Shown piece by piece: positions 54,760 through 63,786 of a stretch of DNA of 64,000 nucleotides. The notes beneath the pieces were generated by a model. It made no database searches. It was not told the origin of the DNA and saw only the letters and a list, made by a program, of their open reading frames with translations. The stretch is from Massilia sp. H-1 (GTDB lineage: Bacteria; Pseudomonadota; Gammaproteobacteria; Burkholderiales; Burkholderiaceae_D), in the NCBI GenBank assembly GCA_024703915.1, contig CP087969.1:496001-560000 (forward strand), read 5' to 3'. The position numbers and the translations under genes were made by a program. How positions within the stretch are numbered: position 1 is the first letter of the stretch; the number at the start of each line of letters is the position of its first letter.

Positions 54760-56071
54760 CGCGCTCACCCCGTCGCGCACGCTGCTGATCGCCATGCGGC
54801 AGGCTGGGCCCGCGCTCGGCCTGGCGGCCAGCTTCGCGCTGCCGCTGGTGCCGGTCTGGCAAGGCGCGGGCGTGGCGCTGGCCGTGGCCGGCGCACTCGA
54901 CGCCTGGCTCTCGCGCAAGGCGCCGCTGCTGCGCATCGAGCGCGAGCTGGCCTGGCGTGTGGCCGGTGGGCGCCTGGAACAAGGTCACGCTGCGCCTGCA
55001 CAACGAGGGCGCGCGCAGCCTCACGCTCGACCTGTTCGACGACTATCCGGCCGCGTGGGACATGGAAGGCCTCGGCCACAGCACCCGCATCGATAGCGGC
55101 GCCTTCGCCGCCGTCACTTACCGCCTGTGCCCGGACCAGCGCGGCCCGGCCGTGTTCGGCGCGGCGCATCTGCGCGTGACCTCGCCGCTGCAGCTGTGGA
55201 CCCGCAAGCACCGCCTCGGCCCGGTCAGCAAGATCAAGGTGTTCCCCGATTTCTCCCAGCTGCTCGGTCACACCCTGTCGGCCACCGACCGCCGCGCGCC
55301 GACCATGCCGGCGCGGTGCGCAAGCGGCGCCGCGGCGAAGGCACCGATTTCCGCCAGCTGCGCGAATACCGCCAGGGCGACGCCATGCGTTCGATCGACT
55401 GGAAGGCCACCGCGCGCATGAACCGCCCGATCACCCGCGAATACCAGGAAGAGCGCGACCAGCAGGTCGTGTTCCTGCTCGATACGGGGCGCCGCATGCA
55501 GGCGCGCGACGAACTGACGACCCACTTCGACCATGCGCTCAATGCCGTGCTCACGCTCGGCTTCCTGGCCCAGAAACAGGGCGACGCGGTCGGCCTGATG
55601 TCATTCGGCGGCGATACCCGCTGGCTGGCGCTTAGCCAAGGGCCGCACCGGCCTGGACCGCCTGCTGGCTGGCGTGTACGACCTGCATCCGACCGAAATG
55701 GCGCCCGACTACACCCAGGCCGCGACCGACCTGCTGAACCGCCTGTCCAAGCGCGCCTTCGTGGTGGTGATCACCAATCTGCGCGACGAGGACGACACGG
55801 CGCTGCGCACGGCGTGCGAACTGATTTCGACCAAGCATTTGGTGATGTGCGCGAGCCTGCGCGAGAAAGTGATGGACAGCGCGACGCCGAGGTGGAGAAC
55901 CTGGCCGATGCATTGCGCTACAGCGCCACCGTGCATTATCTGCAGCAGCGCAAGGAAGCAATCAGGCGGCTCGGCATTCGCGCCGACCGCCTGATCGACA
56001 TCACGCCAGAACGACTGTCTCTGACGCTGGTGAACCGCTACCTCGACATCAAGGAAAGCGGCCAGCTGTAA
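54752..56071 (+). CDS. DUF58-family protein
   Basis: Start GTG 54752 overlaps moxR by 8 bases. Two N-terminal membrane segments, an Ig-like middle, and the DUF58/VWA-like core: [60 protein letters not shown]. The TGRRM stretch corresponds to the MIDAS-like DxSxS position and reads DTGRRM. Ends [14 protein letters not shown], two bases before the convergent gene. Frameshifts near 54970, 55305, 55633 and 55885. Confidence 0.9.
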
Positions 56072-56072
56072 T

Positions 56073-56650
56073 TTACTGCGACGCGGCTAAGCAGGGCCGA
56101 TGCCTAAGCTCCTGCACTTCCGCCTGGGCCGCGCGGGCGCGGTTGGTGTAATCCTGGTAGGCCTAAGCAGTGCAATGGCAGCCAGGATACCGATCACCAC
56201 GATGGCCGGGAAAATCAGTGCGCCGATGACGACCGGGGTCGAGTTCGGACCTGGTGGCTGGCCGTAGGTGTTCGACTCCTTGTCGCCAGGGCCAAAGATC
56301 AGCCACAGGAAGATGAAGAAACCGACAACCGGAATCAGTTGCAGCAGCGACATCCAGCCCGAATGGTTCATGTCGTTAAAGCGGCGCTTGGCCAGGATGA
56401 AACCGATCGCGAGCAAAGGAATGTAGGCGATAACCATGCCGACGATCATCACCTTGGAGCCCATCAAGGACAGGACACCCACGAGCAGGGCCACGACCGG
56501 AATGGCGATCAGCATTTGCAGCAGGCTGTAGGCCAGATAGCGCAGACGGCCGATGCGGCCGTTGATGGCCCACACACTCGGCTCGTAGGTTTCATCGCTG
56601 CCGGACATTTGCGACAGGTCTGCCGCTGGGGCGTTATAAGGATTGCTCAA
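56073..56650 (-). CDS. DUF805 protein with pilin-like C-terminal segment
   Basis: Start TTG 56650 is chosen for the CCGGAG six bases upstream and gives a protein beginning SNPYNAPAADLSQM. DUF805 follows: AINGRIGRLRYLAYSLLQML, LAKRRFNDMNHSGWMSLLQL and LIPVVGFFIFLWLIFGPGDK. After the DUF805 part comes IVVIGILAAIALPAYQDYTN (one residue repaired), which copies the hydrophobic N-terminus of type IV pilins but lies at the C-terminal side and without a prepilin peptidase site. The last 15 residues are uncertain because of GCTAAGC/CCTAAGC breaks at 56086-56165. Confidence 0.8.
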
Positions 56651-56835
56651 GTTCGACTCCGGTTTCAGGATTTTTATGGGATTTGCAACGCAAAGATCAT
56701 ACAAGCAATGTTGAACAATGTGCAGGAAAATGCATATGTAAGTTGCTCGAAGACCACAATTCATGCGAATGTAATAAAGGCGGCCGCGCAAGCTGCAGCG
56801 CACCGCCTTTTTTTCCCGCTGCCGGACCGGCTGCC

Positions 56836-58676
56836 TTATTTCATGGCGTAACTTTGCTGCGCAGTATCAATCGCGTAGTTCATCGCGACATCCCAGTAGG
56901 TGAAGTTAAAGCGCACCACGTCCCCGATCTTCAGACCGCTGGCGGTGAAGGTGTTGGCGCCGCCGTCCTGGCGCATGCGGAAGTTCTGCTGCCCGCCGCC
57001 GTTGACGCTGTAATGCACGTCGGCCCAGCTGGTCGTGTTGACCTTGAATTGCAGGCTGGTCGCGCTGGTCTGGACGATGCTGGCCACCGGCGTCGGGGTC
57101 GGCGTTGGGGTCGGCGTTGGCGTCGGAGTCGGCGTCGGGGTTGGCGTCGGGGTCGGCGTCGGGGTCGGGGTTGGGGTCGGGGGTCGGAACCACGGTGCCG
57201 CTGTCCCACACGATGTCGTCGATCGCGAACTGGAATGGCGCTGTCGGCAGGCGCGCGGCATCGCTCGAGATCTGGAACAGGTCCAGCATCGATTGCAGCG
57301 CGACCTTGGTGCTTAGCCAGCGCCGATACTGGGATCGTGGCCGTGCCCCACTCGCCGTTGCGCACCAGCCCGTAGGCGGTGGTGTTGGCCGGGAAATTGA
57401 CCGCGTTCTGGTTGGTGTAGGTGTCCTGCACCCCGATGTTGAAGGCGACGTTGGCTTAAGCATCTTGATCTTGAGCTTGACGTTACCGTTGCGGAAACCG
57501 CTCATGTCATGCACCTGGCGCGACTGGATACTGCCGCCGAACCATTGGTTGGCCGAATTGTAGTTCCAGGCGATGACGTTGCTGCCTTCGAAAGGCGCAG
57601 TGTTGCTTAAGCGCCGACAGTGGCCTGGTTCCACACGAAGATGTCGCTGCTGGTGCTTAGGCCGTCTGCTTGTTGTTGACGGCGGTCAGGTCGGTGAAGA
57701 CGCCGAACTTGCCCACTTCCGGCTTGGTCTGGTTGCCGATGCTGACACTGCCCTTGCCGTCCAGTTCGTAGACGCGCACATAGTCCACGTACATGGTGCC
57801 CGGCAGCGGCGCCGTCACCTGGCCCGGACTGGCGGCATCGGTAAAGTTGCCGCCCACGGCAAGGTTGAGCAGGAGATAGAACGGCTCTTGCAGGCTGGTC
57901 GAATTGACGGGCAGGACGTTGTCGTACAGATTGTGCTCGACGCCATTGTCGACCGCCGTGAAGCGCATCTGCGATTCGGTCCAGTACAGGCGGTAAGTGA
58001 TGAAGCGGTTCGCCATCGAGGTCGGCGCCACGTAATAGCTCTTGGTATTCCAGGCGGTCGAGTGAAGCGCAGCTCTCGTTGCCGGGCACGCAAGCGGCCT
58101 GCTGGTAGGTGATGACGTTGGCGCCGACAAAGTTGTTGATCCCCGCACCCTGGCAGTAGGCAGCGGCGGGTGCCCCATTTCCATGATGTCGATCTCGCCG
58201 TTGCGCGGCCAGTTCTGCGGGCTCACGCCCAGCATCCAGGCGGCTAAGCCACAGGCCGGTGTCGAGCGAGGGCGTGGCCAGCCGGACCTCGACCATCCCG
58301 TATTTCACGGCCACCTTGCTTTAAGGCTTGAAATCTTGCCGGACGTGAAGGAGTTGCTGCCGATGGTTTCACGCCGCGCCTGGATCGCCAGCGCGCGTGG
58401 CCGATTCTGAACGGAACATTGACCACCGACAGATTGTTCGGGCTGTAATACTCGAGCTCCTGATTGCCGTAGCCGCACAGATTGATCTGGCAACCGTTGC
58501 CGTCGGTGGCGGTCCAGCGGCTCGTGTCGAGGCTGCTGCCATTGAATTCTTCCGACCACAGCAGCTTGCCGATCACCGGGCTGGTCACGCTGGCCAGCGC
58601 TGCTGCCGCTCCAGGCCAGCATGACCGCGGTGGAAATTGCCGACAGCATCAGTGCTTGCTTCTTATGTTGTTTCAC
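56836..58676 (-). CDS. Secreted beta-1,3-glucanase (GH16) with carbohydrate-binding modules
   Basis: GTG start 58676 (AGGAGG upstream) with signal peptide QHKKQALMLSAISTAVMLAW. GH16 domain: KLLWSEEFNGSSLDTSRWTA, YYSPNNLSVVN, VKYGMVEVRLATPSLDTGLW and the catalytic ExDxxE in NGEIDIMEMGHP. A second module (GSNVIAWNYNSANQWFGGSI ... FAIDDIVWDSGTVV), a Pro-Thr repeat linker, and a C-terminal CBM56-like domain (WADVHYSVNGGGQQNFRMRQ) follow. It hydrolyses laminarin-type glucans, for example fungal walls or algal glucan. Breaks near 57190, 57314, 57455, 57607, 57656, 58060, 58150, 58244, 58322 and 58395. Confidence 0.9.
57088..57182 (-). repeat. (Pro-Thr)n linker-encoding tandem repeat
   Basis: On the plus strand GGCGTCGGGGTC-type hexanucleotide units repeat about 15 times; on the coding strand they encode a run of about 15 Pro-Thr pairs. 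This is a flexible linker between secreted-enzyme modules and a site liable to slippage. Confidence 0.85.
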
Positions 58677-58731
58677 TTTGACTCCTCCTGACTGACTACA
58701 CTCAATTGGGCTTGGCCCGCTCCAGCGCTTT

Positions 58732-58745
58732 TGAAAGCGCTTTCA
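58732..58745 (-). promoter_or_regulatory. LacI-type operator TGAAAGCGCTTTCA
   Basis: A perfect 14-bp palindrome with a central CG, the signature of LacI-family operators, 56 bases upstream of the glucanase GTG. Confidence 0.65.
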
Positions 58746-58837
58746 GAGCAAACCGGACCGCTGCACGCCAACATGACATTGGCCTGTTCTACAAGGCGCA
58801 GCCGCTGTCACAGGGGGAGCGCGATAAGGAAAAGAAA

Positions 58838-58853
58838 TTGGAAGCGATTCCAA
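58838..58853 (-). promoter_or_regulatory. LacI-type operator TTGGAAGCGATTCCAA
   Basis: A 16-bp palindrome (one central asymmetry, GCGA) with a central CG. It sits just downstream of the -10 element at 58864-58869 of the same strand, where a bound repressor would block initiation. Confidence 0.65.
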
Positions 58854-58863
58854 TAATGGAAAG

Positions 58864-58892
58864 AATATATTCCCAATAATATTGACTGTCAA
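58864..58892 (-). promoter_or_regulatory. Sigma-70 promoter of the glucanase gene
   Basis: Minus strand: TTGACA (58892-58887), 17-bp spacer, TATATT (58869-58864). A near-consensus promoter. Transcription would start near 58857, overlapping the operator at 58838-58853, and leave a leader of about 180 bases that contains the second operator. Confidence 0.8.
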
Positions 58893-58985
58893 CCAAAACG
58901 ACGCGCGGCGGTAGCCACGCCCCGGCCCCGGGAGTATCATGGAGTTTCCCCGGAAAAACTTCCGACTGTGCCGCCAGGACTTGCC

Positions 58986-59500
58986 ATGACCCCGTTTTCG
59001 ACCCGCCTCGCCTGCCTGTTCACCATCGGCACCGTGCTTGCTGCTGCGCCGCCAGTTCCGCCACCTTCTATGCCAACCCGGCCTCGATCAGCAACGCGCA
59101 GCTGTGCCGCACCATGCGCAACACCGATCCGGCCGCCGAGCCCGCCTTTGCAGCCGATCTGCGGCGCGCGGTCGCGGCGCGCGGCTTGTCCGACGCCAGC
59201 TGCCAGGCCCTGGTCAGCAAACAGAACACCACCATCGCCGCGGCCACCGTGATCGGCGCCGCGATCGTGGGCGTCGCGTCGCGCAGCAACAATGTGGGCG
59301 TGGGCGTCGGGGTCGGGGTCGGCATGGACATCGGTTCCGGGCCGGAACGGGTGAGCGATACGGACTGGGACTGGGATGAGTTTTCCACCCCCGACCGGGG
59401 CCGCATGTGGGGCTGCCGCGGCATCCAGACCGGCACCCTGGTCGATCCGTCTTTCTGCAATGGCAAGGTGCAAACCGACTGGCGCTGGCCGCAAAAGTGA
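58986..59500 (+). CDS. Probable lipoprotein, about 170 aa
   Basis: MTPFSTRLACLFTIGTVLA is followed by a GCCGGC-type break at 59040 that, when repaired, yields a lipobox-like LAGC. Mature part: FYANPASISNAQLCRTM, a helical cysteine-containing segment (VAARGLSDASCQALVSK), a Val-Gly repeat (NNVGVGVGVGVGMDIG) and a C-terminal WGCRGIQTGTLVDPSFCNGK. The paired cysteines may form disulfides. No known family assigned. Confidence 0.7.
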
Positions 59501-59859
59501 GGGATGCCTGTTTTACAAGAAGCATTGCATCACGCATTTTGCTTCGTGAAATCTGCCGCTCACCTGATGAAATCTTGCAATACCTGCAAAGTTTCCAATT
59601 ATTAATGATTTTGCGGTCTTAGGGGACTTGTTCCAACATTGCCCGGGGTAAGTTTCGTATAATCACGTACGTACAAATCCGGCAATGCCGACGTCAGCAG
59701 CGAGGCCCATCCCGCCTCCTCGCGGCGTCACGTGAATCCCACGGTGCGTTCCCGACGCAACTCCTGAGCCTGGGGTCCCTGCCCCATCCCTGAATCTACG
59801 TGCCGACCACGCCGCCGCCTTTGCGCTTAAGTAGTGCCTAACCGATCACGACAATCACC
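59501..59859 (+). other. Gene-free region with promoter and hairpin array
   Basis: No protein gene is supported. It contains a TATAAT at 59658-59663, the four-hairpin block annotated separately (59700-59786), and about 70 bases of leader before the Cache-HAMP gene. A -35 element matching the TATAAT could not be assigned. Confidence 0.5.
59700..59786. ncRNA. Array of four hairpins with TCCC/GGGA loops, candidate structured RNA
   Basis: Stem-loops: GCGAGG/CCTCGC (59700-59723), CGTG/CACG (59731-59743), TGCGT/ACGCA (59745-59759) and TGGGG/CCCCA (59771-59786). Every loop contains TCCC or ATCCC on the plus strand, hence GGGA on the minus strand. On the minus strand this is the GGA-in-loop design of CsrB/RsmZ-type RNAs that sequester CsrA; on the plus strand it would be a structured leader of the gene at 59860. 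No clear minus-strand promoter or terminator was found. Confidence 0.35.
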
Positions 59860-60933
59860 ATGAAACTAAACCTCAACATCTTCCATAAAGTCCTGATTAC
59901 CCTGCTGATCGTGACCCTGGTCCCCCTGTGCGCCCTCTGGTACCTCGGCAATGCCGCGGCCGAAAAGGAACTGACCGCCAACATCTCCGAGAACCTGGTC
60001 GCGACCATGAACACGGTGTCCACCGGCATCAATGCCTGGGACGACGGCAATGTGCGCGCGCTGCGCCAGGCCGCCCGCGTGGGCGACATGATTTCGATGG
60101 AGAACGTGCGCCAGACCCCGGTCCTGTCGGCCATCGGCATCACCTATGAATGGTCCTACCTGGTCTTTACCGTGGCCCCGGACGGCCGCAACATCGCCCG
60201 CAACGACGGCGCGGCACTGACCAGCTACGGCGACCGCTCCTACTTCAAGGCCATCATGGGCGGCGACGACGTGGCGCGCCAGGTGGCCATCGGCAAATCG
60301 ACCGGCAAACCTTCCCTGATCGTGGCCACCCCGATCCGCAATGATGCGCGGGTGGTGGTCGGCGTGCTGGGCATGGCGATGAACCTGGGCGATATTTCGC
60401 GTACCGTCACCGACATTCGCATCGGAAACACCGGCCACGCGATCCTGCTCGACGCCAGCAACAAGGTCATCGCCCACGGCGACGCGTCCAAGGTCCGCAC
60501 CGCGCTGCAAGACTTCAGCGCCCACCCTGCCCTCAAGGTGGTAAGCATCACCGAACAGCCGACCGTGTACATGAATGACGACGTCAAGATGATCGGCTTC
60601 CAGCGCAAGCTGCCGCAGGGCTGGTCGGTGCTGGTGGAACAGGAATACAGCGAAGCGTTCGCCACCCTGACCAAGATGCAGCGCGAAGCGCGCCTCCTCA
60701 TCCTGATTGCCGTGGTCCTGGTGCTGGCCATGGCTTACCTGCTGGGCAAACAGCTGACCCGTCCGATCAACCAGCTGACCGCGATCGTGAAAAAGCTGAG
60801 CAAGGGCCAGCTCAATGTGAACATTCCCCAGACTGGCCGCGGCGACGAGATCGGCTCGCTGGCACGCGCCATCGAACGGCTCGGTATCAGCATCGGCATG
60901 GCGATGGACCGCCTGCGCAAGAAATCTGCATAA
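59860..60933 (+). CDS. Cache-HAMP sensor protein without an output domain
   Basis: Intact, 357 aa. First span NIFHKVLITLLIVTLVPLCA; periplasmic double-Cache domain (YEWSYLVFTVAPDGRNIARN, YFKAIMGGDD, GNTGHAILLDASNKVIAHGD); second span LILIAVVLVLAMAYLLGKQL; then HAMP (RPINQLTAIVKKLSKGQLNV ... GDEIGSLARAIERLG). It stops 20 residues later, so it has neither a chemoreceptor hairpin nor a GGDEF or kinase domain. It presumably signals through a separate protein; the next gene, 12 bases downstream, is the obvious candidate. Confidence 0.88.
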   Translation: MKLNLNIFHKVLITLLIVTLVPLCALWYLGNAAAEKELTANISENLVATMNTVSTGINAWDDGNVRALRQAARVGDMISMENVRQTPVLSAIGITYEWSYLVFTVAPDGRNIARNDGAALTSYGDRSYFKAIMGGDDVARQVAIGKSTGKPSLIVATPIRNDARVVVGVLGMAMNLGDISRTVTDIRIGNTGHAILLDASNKVIAHGDASKVRTALQDFSAHPALKVVSITEQPTVYMNDDVKMIGFQRKLPQGWSVLVEQEYSEAFATLTKMQREARLLILIAVVLVLAMAYLLGKQLTRPINQLTAIVKKLSKGQLNVNIPQTGRGDEIGSLARAIERLGISIGMAMDRLRKKSA

Positions 60934-60945
60934 AGGTGCACTGAC

Positions 60946-61550
60946 ATGGCACAGCCAGAATTCACTCCTTTCGTCGAACTGCTCGACCGCATTGCTTAGC
61001 TTTTGCGCCCAGGGGCACACCGCCACCGTGATGCTGGTCAGCGACGACAACCGCATGGCCCAGATCCATCTGCTGGGCGGGCGCATCATCTTCATCCTGT
61101 GCCGCGGCCGCCGCGGCCGCGACGGGCTCGGCATCATGCGCACCATGCAGCGCGCGCATGACGCTCGACCGTCCGAGCGTGGCCCAGAACGAGCCGCTCG
61201 AATGGTCGACCGAAGTCATTCTCGATTACCTGTACGGCGCCGTCGATGTGCTGCCCGCAGGCGGCAGCCAGCCACCCTGCTGCCGGGGATCGCGCGCCGC
61301 CCGACCGCCATGCCTGCGCAGGCCAGCGCCTAAGCATCGCAGTACTGACGGCCGAACACAAGTCGGTGTTTGAAACCACGCTGGCCAAGTACATCGGCCC
61401 GATGGCGGAAATCGTCTGCGCCGATTATTTCGATGAAGTGAGCGACCTGCGCGCCTGACCATGAACCTGGCCGGAGAAATCCCCGGCCCCGACCAGGCGG
61501 CCAAATTCAGGTCCGAGATCGGCAAAGCCTTGTCGATCAGCGGGCTGTAG
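60946..61550 (+). CDS. Cytoplasmic partner of the Cache-HAMP sensor (DUF8082-like C-terminus)
   Basis: About 200 aa: MAQPEFTPFVELLDRI, then VMLVSDDNRMAQIHLLGGRI (a DUF4388-like core), a linker, and a C-terminal segment LTAEHKSVFETTLAKYIGPM, which resembles the DUF8082 pattern LExxLAxxIGPMA. Ends FRSEIGKALSISGL. No catalytic motif. Proposed as the readout of the upstream sensor. Frameshifts near 60995, 61158, 61270, 61332 and 61457. Confidence 0.65.
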
Positions 61551-61551
61551 A

Positions 61552-61582
61552 AGAAATGGCGCCACTGGCGCCATTTCTTTGT
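61552..61582 (+). terminator. Terminator between convergent genes
   Basis: AGAAATGGCGCC (61552-61563) and GGCGCCATTTCT (61567-61578) form a perfect 12-bp stem with a 3-base loop. A-rich and T-rich flanks on the two sides make it usable in both directions. Confidence 0.85.
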
Positions 61583-61591
61583 CTGCTACGC

Positions 61592-63056
61592 TTACCAGTC
61601 CTTGTCGTCGGCCACGCCGCTTTTTTCGCCGGGCGACTTCTTCGCTGACCTGGCCGCCGGTTTGACGTCCGCTGGCGCAGCACGTCCCGCGCTGGCCACT
61701 GCCGGTGGCAGCGCATGGCGCTGACGGGCACCATCTCGCGTACCTGCAAGGCACCCGCTGCCACGCCGTCGAGCTTGGCGCTCACGTTGTCCAGCACACC
61801 ATACGAGAGCTTGGCCGTCACGCGGTTGATCAGCACCTCGCAGCACACGCTTTCCGTATTGCCCAGCGACTGGCCGGTTTGCGGATCCTTGATTTCCTTG
61901 CCCTGCAGGTAGAGGCGATAACGTGCGCCCGGCACCAGCGCATTGCCGCCCTGGCTCAGGATCACGTTCATGCCATCGCGCTCGACGACGCTGATCGGGA
62001 AGGTTTGCAGCAAGATCGCTTCGGCGCTGCGCTTGGCGATGGCCTGGCGCATGTCTTGCAGGACGGCGTCGGCATTGATGCCGCTGCCCAGGGTCGTGGC
62101 CGCGATCGACGGGGCGCGCCCTTCGATGGTGCCGCTTTGCAGGATCTGGCGCGTGGCCAGGTTGATCATGCGGTGCGACATCGACCAGCCGCCGCTGTAG
62201 CTGACCAGCTCGCGGTCCGAGGTTTGCAGCTGGCGCGCATGGCGCTGATAGCCGAGCTCGTTAACCACGCCGACCCAGACCAGGTCGGCCGTGAGCGCCT
62301 GGCCGAGCTTGGCGAAGTCCTGGTTGACCGCCTTGCCGCTGGTGATCAGCTCGAGTTCGCCTTCGAGCTCGCTCTCGAATTCGCGGTCGAGCACGGTGAA
62401 GCGTCCCGACTGCGTCAGCGCGTCAATCAGTTGCTGGCGCAATTGTCCGAGCACGATCTCGGCTTACACGGCCCGGCCGCCAATGTCGAAGCTGGCCCGG
62501 TCCGAGCGCAGCGGCGCGACCACGATCTTGATCTTGCCGCTGTCGGCAGGCGCCTTGAACTTCGCGACGGTGGCGCTGATGTCGGCGCTGAACTGGCCGC
62601 CCTTGTTCATGCTTGGCAGGGCTCATCTTGAGGACCTTGAATGCGGAAACCACGCCTTGCGACTGGGCTACGATGGACTCGGCGAAATGGCTGCTCTGCA
62701 CGGTGGCCGTGGCCTTCAGGCTGTCGCTCTCGCCGCCGGTCTCGACATCGAGCTGGCCGGTGATCTTGGAAAAGGTATTCAGTGTGGCCGTGGTCGCCTG
62801 CACCTGGGTGCCGTTCACTTGCATGATCGCGGTCTTGAGCGCGTCATTGATGGCGGCAGCCGGCGGGTCATGCCGCTGCCGCTGGCGGTGACGGGCACTT
62901 GTTCGATCTTGCCCACGTCGGGCTGGCCTGTCAGGTTGGGACCGGCCGCGGCGGGCGCCGCTGGCGCGGCAGGCGCGCTGACAGGTTCGGTCGCCTTGTT
63001 GCAGCCTAGGCAAGCAGCAGGCAGCTCAGCGTGAGTGACGCCAGTGTTGTCTTCAT
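61592..63056 (-). CDS. CsgG-family lipoprotein
   Basis: Lipoprotein signal KTTLASLTLSCLLLAGC (lipobox LAGC after repairing GCCTAGGC at 63006), Ala/Pro linker, an N-terminal domain (NDALKTAIMQVNGTQVQATT) and a CsgG-like domain: KIKIVVAPLRSDRASFDIGG, SGRFTVLDREFESELEGELE and TADLVWVGVVNELGYQRHAR. The C-terminus ends KSGVADDKDW. CsgG forms the outer-membrane curli channel, but no csgA, csgB, csgE or csgF gene is visible, so an outer-membrane polysaccharide or protein export role is more cautious. Frameshifts near 61715, 62465, 62610, 62868 and 63006. Confidence 0.8.
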
Positions 63057-63074
63057 GGGAAATTCCGGAAAAGG

Positions 63075-63101
63075 GAAAAAGGCGCGGCCGAGTGGCCGCG
63101 C
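63075..63101 (-). terminator. Rho-independent terminator upstream of the CsgG-like gene
   Basis: Minus strand: GCGCGGCC/GGCCGCGC (63101-63094 with 63089-63082), loop of four, then CTTTTT. It would end transcripts of the gene at 63116-63735 before the CsgG-like gene. Confidence 0.85.
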
Positions 63102-63115
63102 TTAAGCAATCAATA

Positions 63116-63735
63116 TCAGATCAGCGCGGTGGCGTCGGTCGCCGATTTGTCAACCGGGATATTGTTCGACTTGCAGTACTCGATCGCCACTTTCAGCGTC
63201 TGCACCAGGTTCTTGGTCGAGGTTGGCAGGGACTTGGCAACGAACAGGGCCGAATTGGCCGAACCGCCCAGCGAACCGAGGCCTGGCTTGAAGCCCGACG
63301 CTTCCTTGCCCAGCGCGGCGTAATGCACCACGCCCTTGGCCAGTTCGTTCACGCTTCTACCGCAAATTTCTTCTTGCCTGCCGCGTCGAGCTTGGTGCTC
63401 GAATCGGCCAGCTTCGCTTCCAGGGCCTTGCTGTTGGCGGTCTGTACTTTGACCGATTCTTCGAGCGTGTCCTTGGTGGCGCCTTCGGTCAGATTGGCTG
63501 CCTGGGCCGCGTTGGCGCTCGCTTCATCTTTCAGGCCGACCGCTTCCAGCATGGTGGTGTTGGCATTGCCGACGCTGCGGGCGCCGCCCACATAGCGTTG
63601 CACGATCTGGTCGGCGGTGATGCTGCTCTTGGCGCTGTCGCCGCCCTTGAGCAGACCGCCCAGCTGGGCCGATGCGCTGACGGAGGTGGTGGCCAGGGCG
63701 GCGCCGAGCACTGCGGACATGAATGCGAGTTTCAT
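63116..63735 (-). CDS. Secreted hypothetical protein, about 205 aa
   Basis: Signal peptide MKLAFMSAVLGAALATTSVS ending in SAQ. The mature protein is all-helical and low in aromatic residues (ITADQIVQRYVGGARSVGNA, then ASANAAQAANLTEGATKDTL, then LVQTLKVAIEYCKSNNIPVD). It looks like a periplasmic helical bundle. One frameshift near 63352. Expressed in the same direction as the CsgG-like gene and the partial gene upstream, and probably works with them at the outer membrane. Confidence 0.75.
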
Positions 63736-63786
63736 TGATGCTTCCTTTGGTTGAGAGACTGCTGTCGAAAAAGAGGCGCGGTGTGC

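Noticed and set aside
57088..57182. Short tandem repeats that might be a CRISPR-like array
   Set aside because: Units are 6 bp without spacers and encode a Pro-Thr linker in frame inside the glucanase.
59640..59860. 6S RNA or another named housekeeping RNA
   Set aside because: I could not match the hairpin order or the conserved bubble of 6S RNA, so only an unnamed structured-RNA candidate is reported.
59866..61146. A 426-codon minus-strand frame opposite the Cache-HAMP gene
   Set aside because: Arg/His-rich shadow; the plus-strand gene is intact and has membrane, Cache and HAMP segments.
61592..63056. Annotating a curli secretion system
   Set aside because: Only a CsgG-like protein is seen; no curlin or CsgE/CsgF genes are present in the window.
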